Source: Clostridium sp. MD294 (lineage in GTDB: Bacteria > Bacillota > Clostridia > Lachnospirales > Anaerotignaceae). From it: a DNA stretch of 64,000 nt. Positions 56,750 through 64,000 of this stretch are shown piece by piece (positions within the stretch are counted from its first letter, which is position 1; each line of letters opens with the position of its first letter). The notes beneath the pieces are model-generated. The model was given only the letters and a program-made list of their open reading frames with translations. It made no database searches and had not been told where the DNA came from. Both the position numbers and the translations under genes were made by a program. The stretch spans positions 1,510,130 to 1,574,129 of the forward strand of contig NZ_CP097810.1 in assembly GCF_000364165.2 (NCBI RefSeq), read 5' to 3'.

Positions 56750-57008
56750 AGCACTACCTATCACCGCCAAGATGGGCGGACAGCCGAAGGCTGGCTTTTG
56801 CGTAGCAAAAGTGATGAGCCTCTCCCTTTTTGTAGAGGGTGGAACCACTCCGTCATGACTGCTAAGCTAAATATAGCACATAATTGGTCATAATTCAACA
56901 ATTCATTTCTAAACATTATTGTTATTAAACATCTAATTACAGCACAAAAAAGCACTTGACTAAAACAAGTGCTTTACAAAACATAGAAAACTATGCTATA
57001 CTAACATT

Positions 57009-57106
57009 ACAAAAGGGAGCAGTCACCACGAAGTGGACACCCTCTATTAGTTGTAGTAGAAATACTACCCTAGCTTTGTGAGAGCGTAGACGGGTAGTAT
57101 TTTTTT
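57009..57106 (+). ncRNA. Antitoxin-like small RNA, unit 4
   Basis: As unit 3 (CCAC-GAA-GTGG hairpin, AATACTACCC/GGGTAGTATT terminator) with a few changes in the middle. Confidence 0.6.
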
Positions 57107-57107
57107 A

Positions 57108-57194
57108 TTACTTATGCCTATCTATGTAGGTAAGTAATGCTATAAGGAAGTTACCAGATAGTAACAATAATGTTAATACTTGATATGTATCCAT
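57108..57194 (-). CDS. 28-residue hydrophobic toxin-like peptide, unit 4
   Basis: Same peptide sequence as unit 3. Start ATG 57192-57194. Its leader lacks the roughly 80-base block of hairpins present in units 1-3, so the start is preceded by AAGGGAAGGGGGTGGTGCT, an exposed purine-rich site. This unit may be translated more readily. Confidence 0.72.
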   Translation of the reverse strand: MDTYQVLTLLLLSGNFLIALLTYIDRHK

Positions 57195-57354
57195 AGCACC
57201 ACCCCCTTCCCTTTTTGTAGAGGGTGGAACCACTCCGTCATGACTGCTAAGCTAAATATAGCACATAATTCGTCATAATTCAACACCCTCAATACTTCCA
57301 CAAATCATTTTTAAGGGGCTTAAGTCTAAACTTTAAAAAAAACTTCATTTCTGA

Positions 57355-57564
57355 TTATACATTTTTATCACTATTTTCATTTATAGCAGTAAATTCTAAC
57401 TGCTCTAAGGCATATTTTAATGCCATGCACATTAACTCATTTCTGGAACGGTCACTTTTTGATGCTAATTTATCAAATTCTTCTTGTAAATCTTTTTCTA
57501 TTCTTAATGTCATTATAACAAATTTTTCTATACTTTTATGTGTTACAATAAATTTTTTTGACAT
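57355..57564 (-). CDS. Ribbon-helix-helix protein, paralogue of 44022
   Basis: 69 residues, GGAGGTAGC site. MSKKFIVTHKSI start and SDRSRNELMCMALKYALEQL core match the RHH protein at 44022. Here its partner gene (57741) is divergent rather than downstream, with 176 bases of AT-only repeats between. The arrangement suggests local inversion. Confidence 0.75.
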   Translation of the reverse strand: MSKKFIVTHKSIEKFVIMTLRIEKDLQEEFDKLASKSDRSRNELMCMALKYALEQLEFTAINENSDKNV

Positions 57565-57589
57565 AATGCTACCTCCATATTATATTTTT

Positions 57590-57735
57590 ATAATAATTAT
57601 AATTATTATAATTATTATATCTATTTAACATTGATAAATATATATCAAAAATATAGAATATAAATATATAATATAAATGTATAATATAAATATATAATAT
57701 AAATATATAATATATAATATAAATTGATGGGTGAT
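57590..57735. repeat. AT-only low-complexity repeats
   Basis: Runs of AATTATAATTATT type near 57596-57620 and repeats of TATAATATAAA-like words (57650-57725). It separates the divergent RHH and DUF6809-like genes; possible operator DNA or a slippage-prone tract. Confidence 0.8.
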
Positions 57736-57740
57736 AAATT

Positions 57741-58019
57741 ATAAGTAAATTATTAGAAGATTTATATGAGGGGAGAATATACCCCTCTGAACAATACAAA
57801 GCTATAACAGAATATCACAAGCATTTAAGAAAAGAACAACAAAAGCATTACAATGATTTTAAGAAAAAAATAGACAGTTCTCTTATTGAAGAATTTGACG
57901 ATATTATAGGCGAACAATTTAAAACGATTACCATAGAGTTATCCGAAATGTTTATATATGGTTTTAAAATTGGTGCGAAAATGATGATGGAGATATTGCA
58001 GGAAAATGACACAAAGTAA
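57741..58019 (+). pseudogene. DUF6809-like gene without a standard start codon
   Basis: An open frame of 92 codons begins with ATA where its paralogue at 44005 has ATG. GGGTGATAAATT before it matches GGGTGATAATT of the paralogue, so the ribosome site is kept and only the start base changed. The protein (SKLLEDLYEGRIYPSEQYKA ... ELSEMFIYGFKIGAKMMMEI) is otherwise intact, without stops or frameshifts. It may be silenced, weakly translated from ATA or ATT, or recently lost. Confidence 0.7.
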
Positions 58020-58034
58020 TTTATATCATTAAAA

Positions 58035-58065
58035 AAAAGACCTTGACAAAAAATCAAGGTCTTTT
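58035..58065. terminator. Bidirectional terminator
   Basis: Stem AAAAGACCTTGA / TCAAGGTCTTTT between the converging DUF6809-like gene and dsdA. Confidence 0.85.
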
Positions 58066-58137
58066 GAAATACTTGAACTAAATTTTAAAGAAAAATTTCG
58101 TTTTATCAATTACAAACGAAATTGAAGTATTTTATGA

Positions 58138-59469
58138 TTAAAGATAAGTATTCATATATTGCTTTCTAATTTCCTCTGGCACAAGGCTGCCACCTGTTGC
58201 CCAAGCAATATGGACAGCATTTTGCATTTTATTTTCTAAGTGCTGTTTAGCAATATATTGTTTTCCTTCATCATATTGGAACAAATCTACAACGCCCATA
58301 AAAGAAGCACAAGCAGAAGGTTCTAGGAATATATTTTCTGTGTTTACAATATCTCTCATGAAATCATATATACGTCTATCTTGTAATGTCATTTCACCGC
58401 TAAGTATATTTCTCATAACATTACCTACAAATCCAGAAGGTCTACCTACTGCTAAACCGTCAGCGTGTGTCTGTCCGGAAAGACCAAAGTCTTGTACACA
58501 AACTTTATTTTGCATACCAGAAGCCATACCTAAAAGCATACAAGGTGCTGGAGTAGTTTCTACAAAAAATACATGAACATTGTCACCGAAAAGTTGTTTT
58601 AAACCAAATGTTACACCGCCCGGAGCACCGCCTACACCGCAAGGAATATATACAAAAAGAGGGTGATTTTGGTCTATAGTGATGTTTTGCTGTTCAAATT
58701 GTGATTTTAAGCGTTTTGCAGCAACAGCATAACCTAAAAAGAGTGTTACAGAATTTTCGTCATCTACAAAATAACTGCTAGGGTCAGCATCAGATTGCTT
58801 TCTGCCTACTTCAACAGCTTTGCTGTAGTCATCAGCATATTCTACTACATCAGCACCTCTTTTGCGAAGTAAATCTTTTTTCCATTGCTTTGCGTCAGCA
58901 GACATATGCACAATAACATGAAAACCAAGTGCTGCACTCATAATGCCTATACTCATGCCTAAATTGCCCGTAGAACCAACTTGTATTTTAAATTGGCTAA
59001 AAAAAGATTTCATTTCATCAGAAGCAAATACACTGTAATCGTCATTAAGTGTAATTTTGCCATGTTCTAGTGCTAAATCTTCGGCGTGTTTGAGTACTTC
59101 GTAAATGCCGCCACGTGCTTTTACAGAACCTGATATTGCTAAATGACTATCTTGTTTTAAAAATAGTCTGCCAGAAATAGAAACGTTGTACTCTTTTTCT
59201 AGTTGTTTTTTCATATTTTCTATTTCAGTGAGGGGGGACTCAATTAAGCCGTTTTGTGGCTGTGTTTCTGGAAAACATTTTTGTATAAAAGGGGCAAAAC
59301 GAGCTAAACGAGCTTGTGCGTCTTCTATGTCAGACATAGTAATATTGATTTTAGATAGTGCTGTTTTTGCATCTTCTAATTCATCATTGAGCCAAAATAC
59401 TTCTTGTTCAGAAGCGATTTTTTTGAGCAATGGTTGATTTTTCATTTGTTGCAAAAATGCCTGTTCCAT
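58138..59469 (-). CDS. dsdA: D-serine dehydratase
   Basis: 443-residue PLP enzyme of the fold-type II group. The PLP lysine is K117 in SGSVKARGG, with the phosphate-binding loop VGSTGNLGMSIGI and PCGVGGAPGGVTFGL. Length and motifs fit DsdA. It deaminates D-serine to pyruvate. No dsdC regulator or transporter is next to it. Confidence 0.95.
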   Translation of the reverse strand: MEQAFLQQMKNQPLLKKIASEQEVFWLNDELEDAKTALSKINITMSDIEDAQARLARFAPFIQKCFPETQPQNGLIESPLTEIENMKKQLEKEYNVSISGRLFLKQDSHLAISGSVKARGGIYEVLKHAEDLALEHGKITLNDDYSVFASDEMKSFFSQFKIQVGSTGNLGMSIGIMSAALGFHVIVHMSADAKQWKKDLLRKRGADVVEYADDYSKAVEVGRKQSDADPSSYFVDDENSVTLFLGYAVAAKRLKSQFEQQNITIDQNHPLFVYIPCGVGGAPGGVTFGLKQLFGDNVHVFFVETTPAPCMLLGMASGMQNKVCVQDFGLSGQTHADGLAVGRPSGFVGNVMRNILSGEMTLQDRRIYDFMRDIVNTENIFLEPSACASFMGVVDLFQYDEGKQYIAKQHLENKMQNAVHIAWATGGSLVPEEIRKQYMNTYL

Positions 59470-59697
59470 ATTTATCCGTCCTTTCTAATAGAGAAAATTG
59501 TAATGATATTTATAGTATATCGTAAAAATAGGTTTTAAGCAAGTGTTATAAAAAAAGAAGTATGTTTTTAAACAGTATCACTATTTTATGAGTAAAAAAA
59601 TAGATTTGGTATAAAATATTATAAACATTGTGTTATAGATTGTAATTTTACCGTAAAAATTTAGTGAATTTTTTAACTGTATACATTTGGAAATAGG
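59470..59697. other. Intergenic region between dsdA and cggR
   Basis: AT-rich, no gene or stable hairpin seen. The dsdA promoter must lie here on the minus strand but I cannot place it with confidence. Confidence 0.5.
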
Positions 59698-59818
59698 TTG
59701 AAAAATTTTGGTAAATATAATATAATGAATACAAGCCTATTAGATGTGTAATACTACTGGTAGGTTTTCCTTTAAAGACAGGTGGGACGAAAAATGAAAG
59801 GTGGGACGAATTATGTCC
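59698..59818 (+). promoter_or_regulatory. cggR promoter and CggR-type operator
   Basis: Promoter TTGAAA (59698-59703), 17 bases, TATAAT (59721-59726). Downstream two direct repeats GGTGGGACGA (59780 and 59800); the second reads GGGAC-N6-TGTC (59803-59817) and the first GGGAC-N6-TGAA, the layout of the Bacillus CggR operator. The second covers the ribosome site and ATG of cggR, so binding could block both elongation and initiation. Confidence 0.75.
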
Positions 59819-60907
59819 CTTTATAAAGAGAATTTATTAGACACATTACAGATGATAAAAAAAATAGCACCAGAAGAAATGACAGCAATTGTAAAAAGGT
59901 ATCGTGTATTGCGTGCTATTCATTTATTAGAGCCAGTAGGCCGAAGAACAATTTCTCTTTCATTGGATTTTTCGGAAAGAACTGTCCGTAACGAAATAGA
60001 AAAACTGCATATGCAGCAACTCATTGATGTTTCGAGGGAAGGAATGAAAGTAACCAAAGAGGGCAAAAAAATACTAACAGAAATAGAGCCGCTTGTAAAA
60101 CAGATAGATGGTATTGCTGTTTTTGAGAAAGAGCTGGCCAAAAAGTTAAGTATTACGGAGGCGTATATTGCAGAAGTAGGCTGTAAAGGCAGCCAAAGTA
60201 TAAAAAAAGAGTTAGGACGAATTGCATCAGAAATAGTTCTGAAAAATATCACGAAAGAGAGTAAAATTGCATTAACAGGTGGTTCTACTCTTGCAACAAT
60301 GGTGGAAGCGATGCCTTTTTCTGGTAATAAAAGGGCAGAGCTTGTTGTACCAGCGAGGGGGAGCGTAGGTGGTATATTAGAACAGCAAGCGGATACATTA
60401 GCAGCCAAATTAGCAGAAAAATTGTCAGCCAATTATAAACTTTTGCAACTGCCCGACCATATGAGTCAAAAAGCCTTCGAAGAAATGAAACAAGAGCCAT
60501 TTATACAGCAAACACTAAAAGAAATTAAACAAGCCGATGTTTTAATTTTGGGAGTAGGAAATGCACTAAAAATGGCTAAAAAAAGACAGGTTGACTCTTG
60601 TGTTTATGAGTTTCTTTTAAAAAAGGGTGCAGTAGCAGAAATGTTAGGCTACTATTTGGATAGCGAAGGCACAATCGTGTATACTTCTTATTCTATAGGG
60701 TTACGATTGGAAGAAATAAGCAGAATGAAAAAGATTATTATTGTAGCAGAAGGAAAAAATAAAGCGGAAGCTCTTGCTGCTGTCTGCCCAATTATGCCGC
60801 AAGCTATACTGATAACAGACACCGTAACGGCAAAAGAGATAATTAAAAAAATAGACAAAAGAGATGTGAAAGTCTGTGAAGAAAAAAAAGAAGTCATAAA
60901 AAAGTAA
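59813..60907 (+). CDS. cggR: Central glycolytic genes regulator CggR
   Basis: Start at ATG 59813 after AAAGGTGGGACG; a GTG four codons before would sit on the operator. 364 residues, SorC/DeoR family. N-terminal winged helix (RYRVLRAIHLLEPVGRRTIS; FSERTVRNEIEKL) and a sugar-phosphate-binding isomerase-like domain (IALTGGSTLATMVEAM; VLILGVGNALKMAKKR). It represses glycolytic genes until fructose-1,6-bisphosphate binds. It is followed directly by pgk, without gapA. Confidence 0.93.
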   Translation: MSLYKENLLDTLQMIKKIAPEEMTAIVKRYRVLRAIHLLEPVGRRTISLSLDFSERTVRNEIEKLHMQQLIDVSREGMKVTKEGKKILTEIEPLVKQIDGIAVFEKELAKKLSITEAYIAEVGCKGSQSIKKELGRIASEIVLKNITKESKIALTGGSTLATMVEAMPFSGNKRAELVVPARGSVGGILEQQADTLAAKLAEKLSANYKLLQLPDHMSQKAFEEMKQEPFIQQTLKEIKQADVLILGVGNALKMAKKRQVDSCVYEFLLKKGAVAEMLGYYLDSEGTIVYTSYSIGLRLEEISRMKKIIIVAEGKNKAEALAAVCPIMPQAILITDTVTAKEIIKKIDKRDVKVCEEKKEVIKK

Positions 60908-61055
60908 AATGTAGTAAAAGAGAAGTGGAAAAATTGGGAGTGAAAAAAACAGAATAAAATATTCTGTTTAGGAGAGTGTGTGCGGAAGCATGGCTTTCAT
61001 AAAAATGAAAAAAATAAAAACAACCTGTAAAGAGTAGGAAAGGAGATTAAGAATT

Positions 61056-62249
61056 ATGCTGAACAAAAAATCGGTAGAGGACTTAGTAGTAAAAGGAAAA
61101 AAGGTGCTTGTAAGATGTGATTTTAATGTACCATTGCAAGATGGAGTGATTACAGATGAAAACAGAATAGTTGCGGCATTACCAACTATTCAAAAATTAA
61201 TAAAAGATGGTGGTAAAGTAATACTTTGTTCCCATATGGGAAAACCAAAAGGAGAACCAAAGCCAGAATTGTCACTTGCACCTGTTGCAAAACGCCTTTC
61301 TGAAAAATTAGGCAAAGAAGTAGTATTTGCAAAAGATGATACAGTAGTAGGAGAAAATGCAAAAAAAGCCGTAGCAGAAATGAAAGATGGCGATGTAGTG
61401 TTGTTGGAAAACACACGTTATAGAAAAGAAGAAACAAAAAATGAAGATAATTTTAGCCAAGAGCTGGCAAGTTTAGCAGAAATATTTGTAAATGACGCAT
61501 TTGGCTCAAGCCATAGAGCACATTGCTCTACAGTAGGCGTTACAAAATATGTAAAAGAGTCTGCTGTTGGCTATTTGATGGATAAAGAAATCAATTTCTT
61601 GGGCAATGCTGTAAATAATCCAGAAAGACCATTTGTGGCAATATTAGGCGGTTCAAAAGTGTCCGATAAAATCAATGTTATCAATAATCTTTTGGAGAAA
61701 GTAGATACATTGATTATAGGCGGTGGTATGGCATATACTTTTGCAGTGGCACAAGGAGGAAAAGTAGGTAATTCATTGCTAGAAGCAGATAAAGTAGAAT
61801 ATGCCAAAGAAATGATGAAAAAAGCAGAAGAAAAGGGAGTAAAATTTTTAATTCCAGTAGATACAGTAATCACAAAAGAATTTAAAAATGATACAGAATA
61901 TAAAACAGTACCAACAAAAGAAATTCCAGATGATTGGCAAGGACTTGATATAGGAGAAAAATCTAGAGAACTGTTTTCAGATGCAATTAAAAATGCAAAA
62001 ACAGTTGTATGGAATGGCCCAATGGGAGTATTTGAATTTGCTAATTTTGCAAAAGGAACAGAAGCAGTAGCAGAAGCATTAGCAAAAATAGATGCAACAA
62101 CAATTATAGGAGGAGGAGACTCCGCAGCAGCAGTAAATCAGTTGGGATATGGTAGTAAAATGACACATATTTCTACTGGTGGTGGGGCATCACTTGAATT
62201 TTTGGAAGGAAAAGAATTACCAGGTGTAGTAGCAGTAGATGATAAATAA
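61056..62249 (+). CDS. pgk: Phosphoglycerate kinase
   Basis: 397 residues, AAAGGAGATT site. Substrate loop [19 protein letters not shown], then [11 protein letters not shown], and the nucleotide domain [30 protein letters not shown] and GGGDSAAAV. It makes ATP from 1,3-bisphosphoglycerate. 148 bases after cggR; gap, tpiA and gpmI are not in the window. Confidence 0.97.
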   Translation: MLNKKSVEDLVVKGKKVLVRCDFNVPLQDGVITDENRIVAALPTIQKLIKDGGKVILCSHMGKPKGEPKPELSLAPVAKRLSEKLGKEVVFAKDDTVVGENAKKAVAEMKDGDVVLLENTRYRKEETKNEDNFSQELASLAEIFVNDAFGSSHRAHCSTVGVTKYVKESAVGYLMDKEINFLGNAVNNPERPFVAILGGSKVSDKINVINNLLEKVDTLIIGGGMAYTFAVAQGGKVGNSLLEADKVEYAKEMMKKAEEKGVKFLIPVDTVITKEFKNDTEYKTVPTKEIPDDWQGLDIGEKSRELFSDAIKNAKTVVWNGPMGVFEFANFAKGTEAVAEALAKIDATTIIGGGDSAAAVNQLGYGSKMTHISTGGGASLEFLEGKELPGVVAVDDK

Positions 62250-62265
62250 TTAAGAGGATAGTAAT

Positions 62266-63195
62266 ATGAAAAAATATGTATGTATGGCTGTGATGATAGT
62301 ATTATCACTAATCAATATGACAAGTAATGCTTTTGCTAAAGAAAATGATGATATACAAAAAAATAATATAGTGCAGCAAACAGAAGAAAAAAAAGAAATA
62401 GAACAAACAGAAAAAAATGATATAGCGAAACAAGATTATATACCTGTTTTAATGTATCATCATTTTAGAGAGGAAGAAGTGCCAGCTGGAGATGGGGCAA
62501 ATATCAATATAGAAGAATTTGAGCAGCATTTAAAGGCACTGACAGAGGCAGGATATACCACCATTTTTTTAAATGACTTAAATCATGTTATGAAACAAGT
62601 ACAAGAAGGAAAAGAAATGGGTATCACACAGCCAGAACTGCATATGAATGGGAAGTATATTGTAATAACGATAGATGATGGATATAGAAGTAATTATGAA
62701 CTTGCGTATCCGCTTTTAAAAAAATATAATATGAAAGCCTGCATTTCGGTAATTACATCTCGTATACATCATGGATATATTTATACAGAAAAAGAAATTG
62801 ATAAAATGAGTTGGGAAAATTTGAATGAAATGCAGCAGAGTGGACTAATAGAAATATTTAGCCACACATATGACCATAAGCCAGTAGAGAATAGAGTATA
62901 TGAAGATGTACGTTGTTCTGTAACAAAAGGAGAAGAAATGCTTGATAAAGAATTAGAAGTCAGAAGTCCAGTAAATGTATTAACCTATCCAAATGGAAGT
63001 TATACAGAAAATATGACAGTACTTATGAGGGCATATATGGGATATGATTTACAGTTAACAACAAATAGTGGTGTAGTCAATAGACATACCAGCATATTGG
63101 AGATACCAAGAATTACAGTAAATTCTGGCTGGAGTGGCGAACAACTTTTACAGAAGATAGAACAGACTGCACAAAAGACATTTCAAAAAGAGTAA
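62266..63195 (+). CDS. Secreted polysaccharide deacetylase (NodB-like), copy 1
   Basis: 309 residues. Signal peptide (MIVLSLINMTSNAFA, cleavage after AFA), then an acidic/Lys linker, YIPVLMYHHF, VITIDDGYRSNYELAYPLL with the catalytic Asp pair, FSHTYDH metal ligands and LTYPNGSYTENM. NodB enzymes remove acetyl groups from cell-wall sugars. It follows pgk by 16 bases, perhaps by read-through. A close paralogue begins at 63460. Confidence 0.9.
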   Translation: MKKYVCMAVMIVLSLINMTSNAFAKENDDIQKNNIVQQTEEKKEIEQTEKNDIAKQDYIPVLMYHHFREEEVPAGDGANINIEEFEQHLKALTEAGYTTIFLNDLNHVMKQVQEGKEMGITQPELHMNGKYIVITIDDGYRSNYELAYPLLKKYNMKACISVITSRIHHGYIYTEKEIDKMSWENLNEMQQSGLIEIFSHTYDHKPVENRVYEDVRCSVTKGEEMLDKELEVRSPVNVLTYPNGSYTENMTVLMRAYMGYDLQLTTNSGVVNRHTSILEIPRITVNSGWSGEQLLQKIEQTAQKTFQKE

Positions 63196-63218
63196 TATTT
63201 TAGAAAGAGAAGGTATTT

Positions 63219-63338
63219 ATGGACGCACAGGGTATGTTTGATTTAATTTATAATGTATCAGGTACAATTAGTATTATTGGTTTAATTGTTATAGTAATAT
63301 CGTTTATTATTGCTAAAATAAAAAATAAAAAAAAATAG
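63219..63338 (+). CDS. Small single-helix membrane protein
   Basis: 39 residues from ATG 63219 after AGAGAAGGTATTT: MDAQGMFDLIYNVSGTISII, then GLIVIVISFIIAKIKNKKK. One membrane helix with a basic tail. It lies between the two deacetylase genes and may be translated with them. It also resembles holin-like or toxin peptides, but has no antisense RNA signals. Confidence 0.55.
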   Translation: MDAQGMFDLIYNVSGTISIIGLIVIVISFIIAKIKNKKK

Positions 63339-63459
63339 TTATGTCAAAATTACTATAAAAATAATTTCATGAAATGTTTAGCATTTCTTTCAAAATATAT
63401 CAGAAATTTAAAGTTTTCATATTAAGCTGACAAAAGTATAACTAACTGAGGAAAATGCT

Positions 63460-64000
63460 ATGAAAAAATATATCATAATGGGCATTATAATGTGTTTTTT
63501 AGCAGCAAATATTCCATTGACTGCATTTGCACAAGAAAACAATACTATGGAAATACAAAAGAAAGTATTACAACAACAGAAAAAAATAGATATAACACAA
63601 TATAGTATGTCAAAACAATATAAACAAAAAAATGTTACTTCAGAGGATTATATACCTGTTTTGATGTATCACCATTTTGAAACAGAAGAAGTTGAGCCAG
63701 ATAATGGAGTTATTATAAATATTGATGAATTTGAAGAACATATAAAAGCATTGCAGCAGTCAGGATATACTACTATATTTTTGAGTGAATTGTATTATAT
63801 TATGCAGCAGTCAAAAATGGAAAAAGAAAAAGGCATTGTACAACCAGAATTGCATTTGAATAAAAAATACATTGTAATAACGATAGATGATGGATATAAA
63901 AGCAATTATGAACTTGTATATCCTCTTTTGCAAAAGTATAATATGAAAGCAAATATTTCTGTAGTTACTTCTTTGATTTGTGAAGACTATGAGTGTCCAA
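63460..64000 (+). CDS. Secreted polysaccharide deacetylase (NodB-like), copy 2 (partial)
   Basis: Runs off the window end with no stop in 180 codons. Signal peptide MKKYIIMGIIMCFLAANIPL...TAFA, then linker and YIPVLMYHHF, followed by VITIDDGYKSNYELVYPLLQ. Roughly 60% like copy 1 over the shared part, with the same order of motifs, so a tandem duplication. ACTGAGGAAAATGCT precedes the start. Confidence 0.88.
   Translation, partial: MKKYIIMGIIMCFLAANIPLTAFAQENNTMEIQKKVLQQQKKIDITQYSMSKQYKQKNVTSEDYIPVLMYHHFETEEVEPDNGVIINIDEFEEHIKALQQSGYTTIFLSELYYIMQQSKMEKEKGIVQPELHLNKKYIVITIDDGYKSNYELVYPLLQKYNMKANISVVTSLICEDYECP

Larger units (their letters stand above)
55628..57290. repeat. Four-unit tandem array of type I toxin-antitoxin modules
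   Basis: Four units with periods of 440, 435 and 443 bp, marked by the hairpin AAGCACTTG/CAAGTGCTT at 55632, 56072, 56507 and 56950. Each unit has, left to right: that hairpin (a terminator on the minus strand), a plus-strand promoter TTTACA-18-TATACT, a short RNA ending in a hairpin and T-run, a minus-strand 27-28 codon gene, a structured leader (short in unit 4), and a minus-strand promoter TTGAAT-17-TATATT. The arrangement is one toxin mRNA and one antisense RNA overlapping at the 3' side. Confidence 0.8.

Noticed and set aside
55882..56955. Longer minus-strand frames of 60-75 codons through the toxin leaders
   Set aside because: They run over hairpins and promoter boxes, differ in frame from the toxins, and their translations (LLLRKSQP-like) come from palindromic DNA.
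55786..57194. Prophage lysis cassette (holins)
   Set aside because: The peptides look holin-like, but there is no endolysin, no phage structural gene and each has an antisense RNA; type I toxin fits better.
55628..57290. CRISPR array
   Set aside because: The repeats are about 440 bp apart, contain promoters and small genes, and lack unique short spacers.
57590..57735. Replication origin from the AT-only tract
   Set aside because: No DnaA boxes, no dnaA or parAB genes nearby; simple repeat explains it.

Overview
The window reads as a chromosomal segment of a low-GC, spore-forming, strictly anaerobic Clostridia-type Firmicute, probably Lachnospirales-like; I cannot name a species from the sequence alone. 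The grounds are strong AT bias, AGGAGG-type ribosome-binding sites, T-box and cobalamin riboswitch leaders, a class III anaerobic ribonucleotide reductase, an oxygen-scavenging flavodiiron fusion protein, sporulation-linked genes (sigH, a spoVB-like flippase, a ylmC/ymxH-like gene) and the Bacillus-like order cysE-cysS-mrnC-rlmB-rae1-sigH.

Layout. 1-3.2 kb: the start of a probable sensor kinase, a LytTR response regulator, an OGG-type DNA glycosylase, and an HxlR regulator divergent from a radical SAM gene. 3.2-6.2 kb: a cobalt ECF transporter operon (cbiQ-cbiO-cbiM-cbiN on the minus strand) behind a cobalamin riboswitch. 6.2-12.5 kb: a lipoprotein, a tRNA-Lys locus with a duplicated terminator and a cargo gene, nrdG-nrdD with candidate NrdR boxes, ylmC and nrdR. 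12.5-19.5 kb: a histidine operon hisZGDBHAFIE, interrupted between hisA and hisF by a 238-bp MITE with an 8-bp target duplication. 19.6-25.2 kb: a Cys-rich peptide, a SUKH protein, tyrS with a T-box, a lipoprotein, pepT and an unknown gene. 25.4-32 kb: an rRNA/tRNA island with unusual order 16S-5S-tRNA-tRNA-23S-5S-tRNAs-5S-tRNAs (12 tRNAs with the two leading Ser genes). 32-38.3 kb: ispF, a Cys T-box, cysE-cysS-mrnC-rlmB-rae1-sigH, tRNA-Thr. 38.3-52.7 kb: a second tRNA-terminator duplication around a secreted-protein gene, two GalT-type enzymes, an NhaC antiporter, an RHH/DUF6809-like gene pair, a SpoVB-like flippase, a solitary solute-binding lipoprotein, a lytic transglycosylase, coaE and polA. 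53-55.5 kb: the flavodiiron-rubredoxin-oxidoreductase fusion. 55.6-57.3 kb: a four-unit tandem array that I interpret as type I toxin-antitoxin modules. 57.3-58 kb: a second RHH/DUF6809 pair, rearranged and with its start codon lost. 58-64 kb: dsdA, cggR-pgk with a CggR-like operator, and two related polysaccharide deacetylases, the second cut by the window edge.

The most notable signal is the 440-bp tandem array at 55.63-57.29 kb. Each unit encodes a 27-28 residue hydrophobic peptide on the minus strand from a conserved promoter. A short terminated RNA on the plus strand converges on and overlaps the toxin mRNA 3' region, the arrangement known from TxpA/RatA and BsrG/SR4. Two toxin subtypes occur, each in two units, and the antitoxin RNAs co-vary with them. 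Two single-gene insertions (about 0.95 and 1.15 kb) lie at duplicated tRNA terminators and share the same promoter sequence, which hints at a common mechanism of acquisition.
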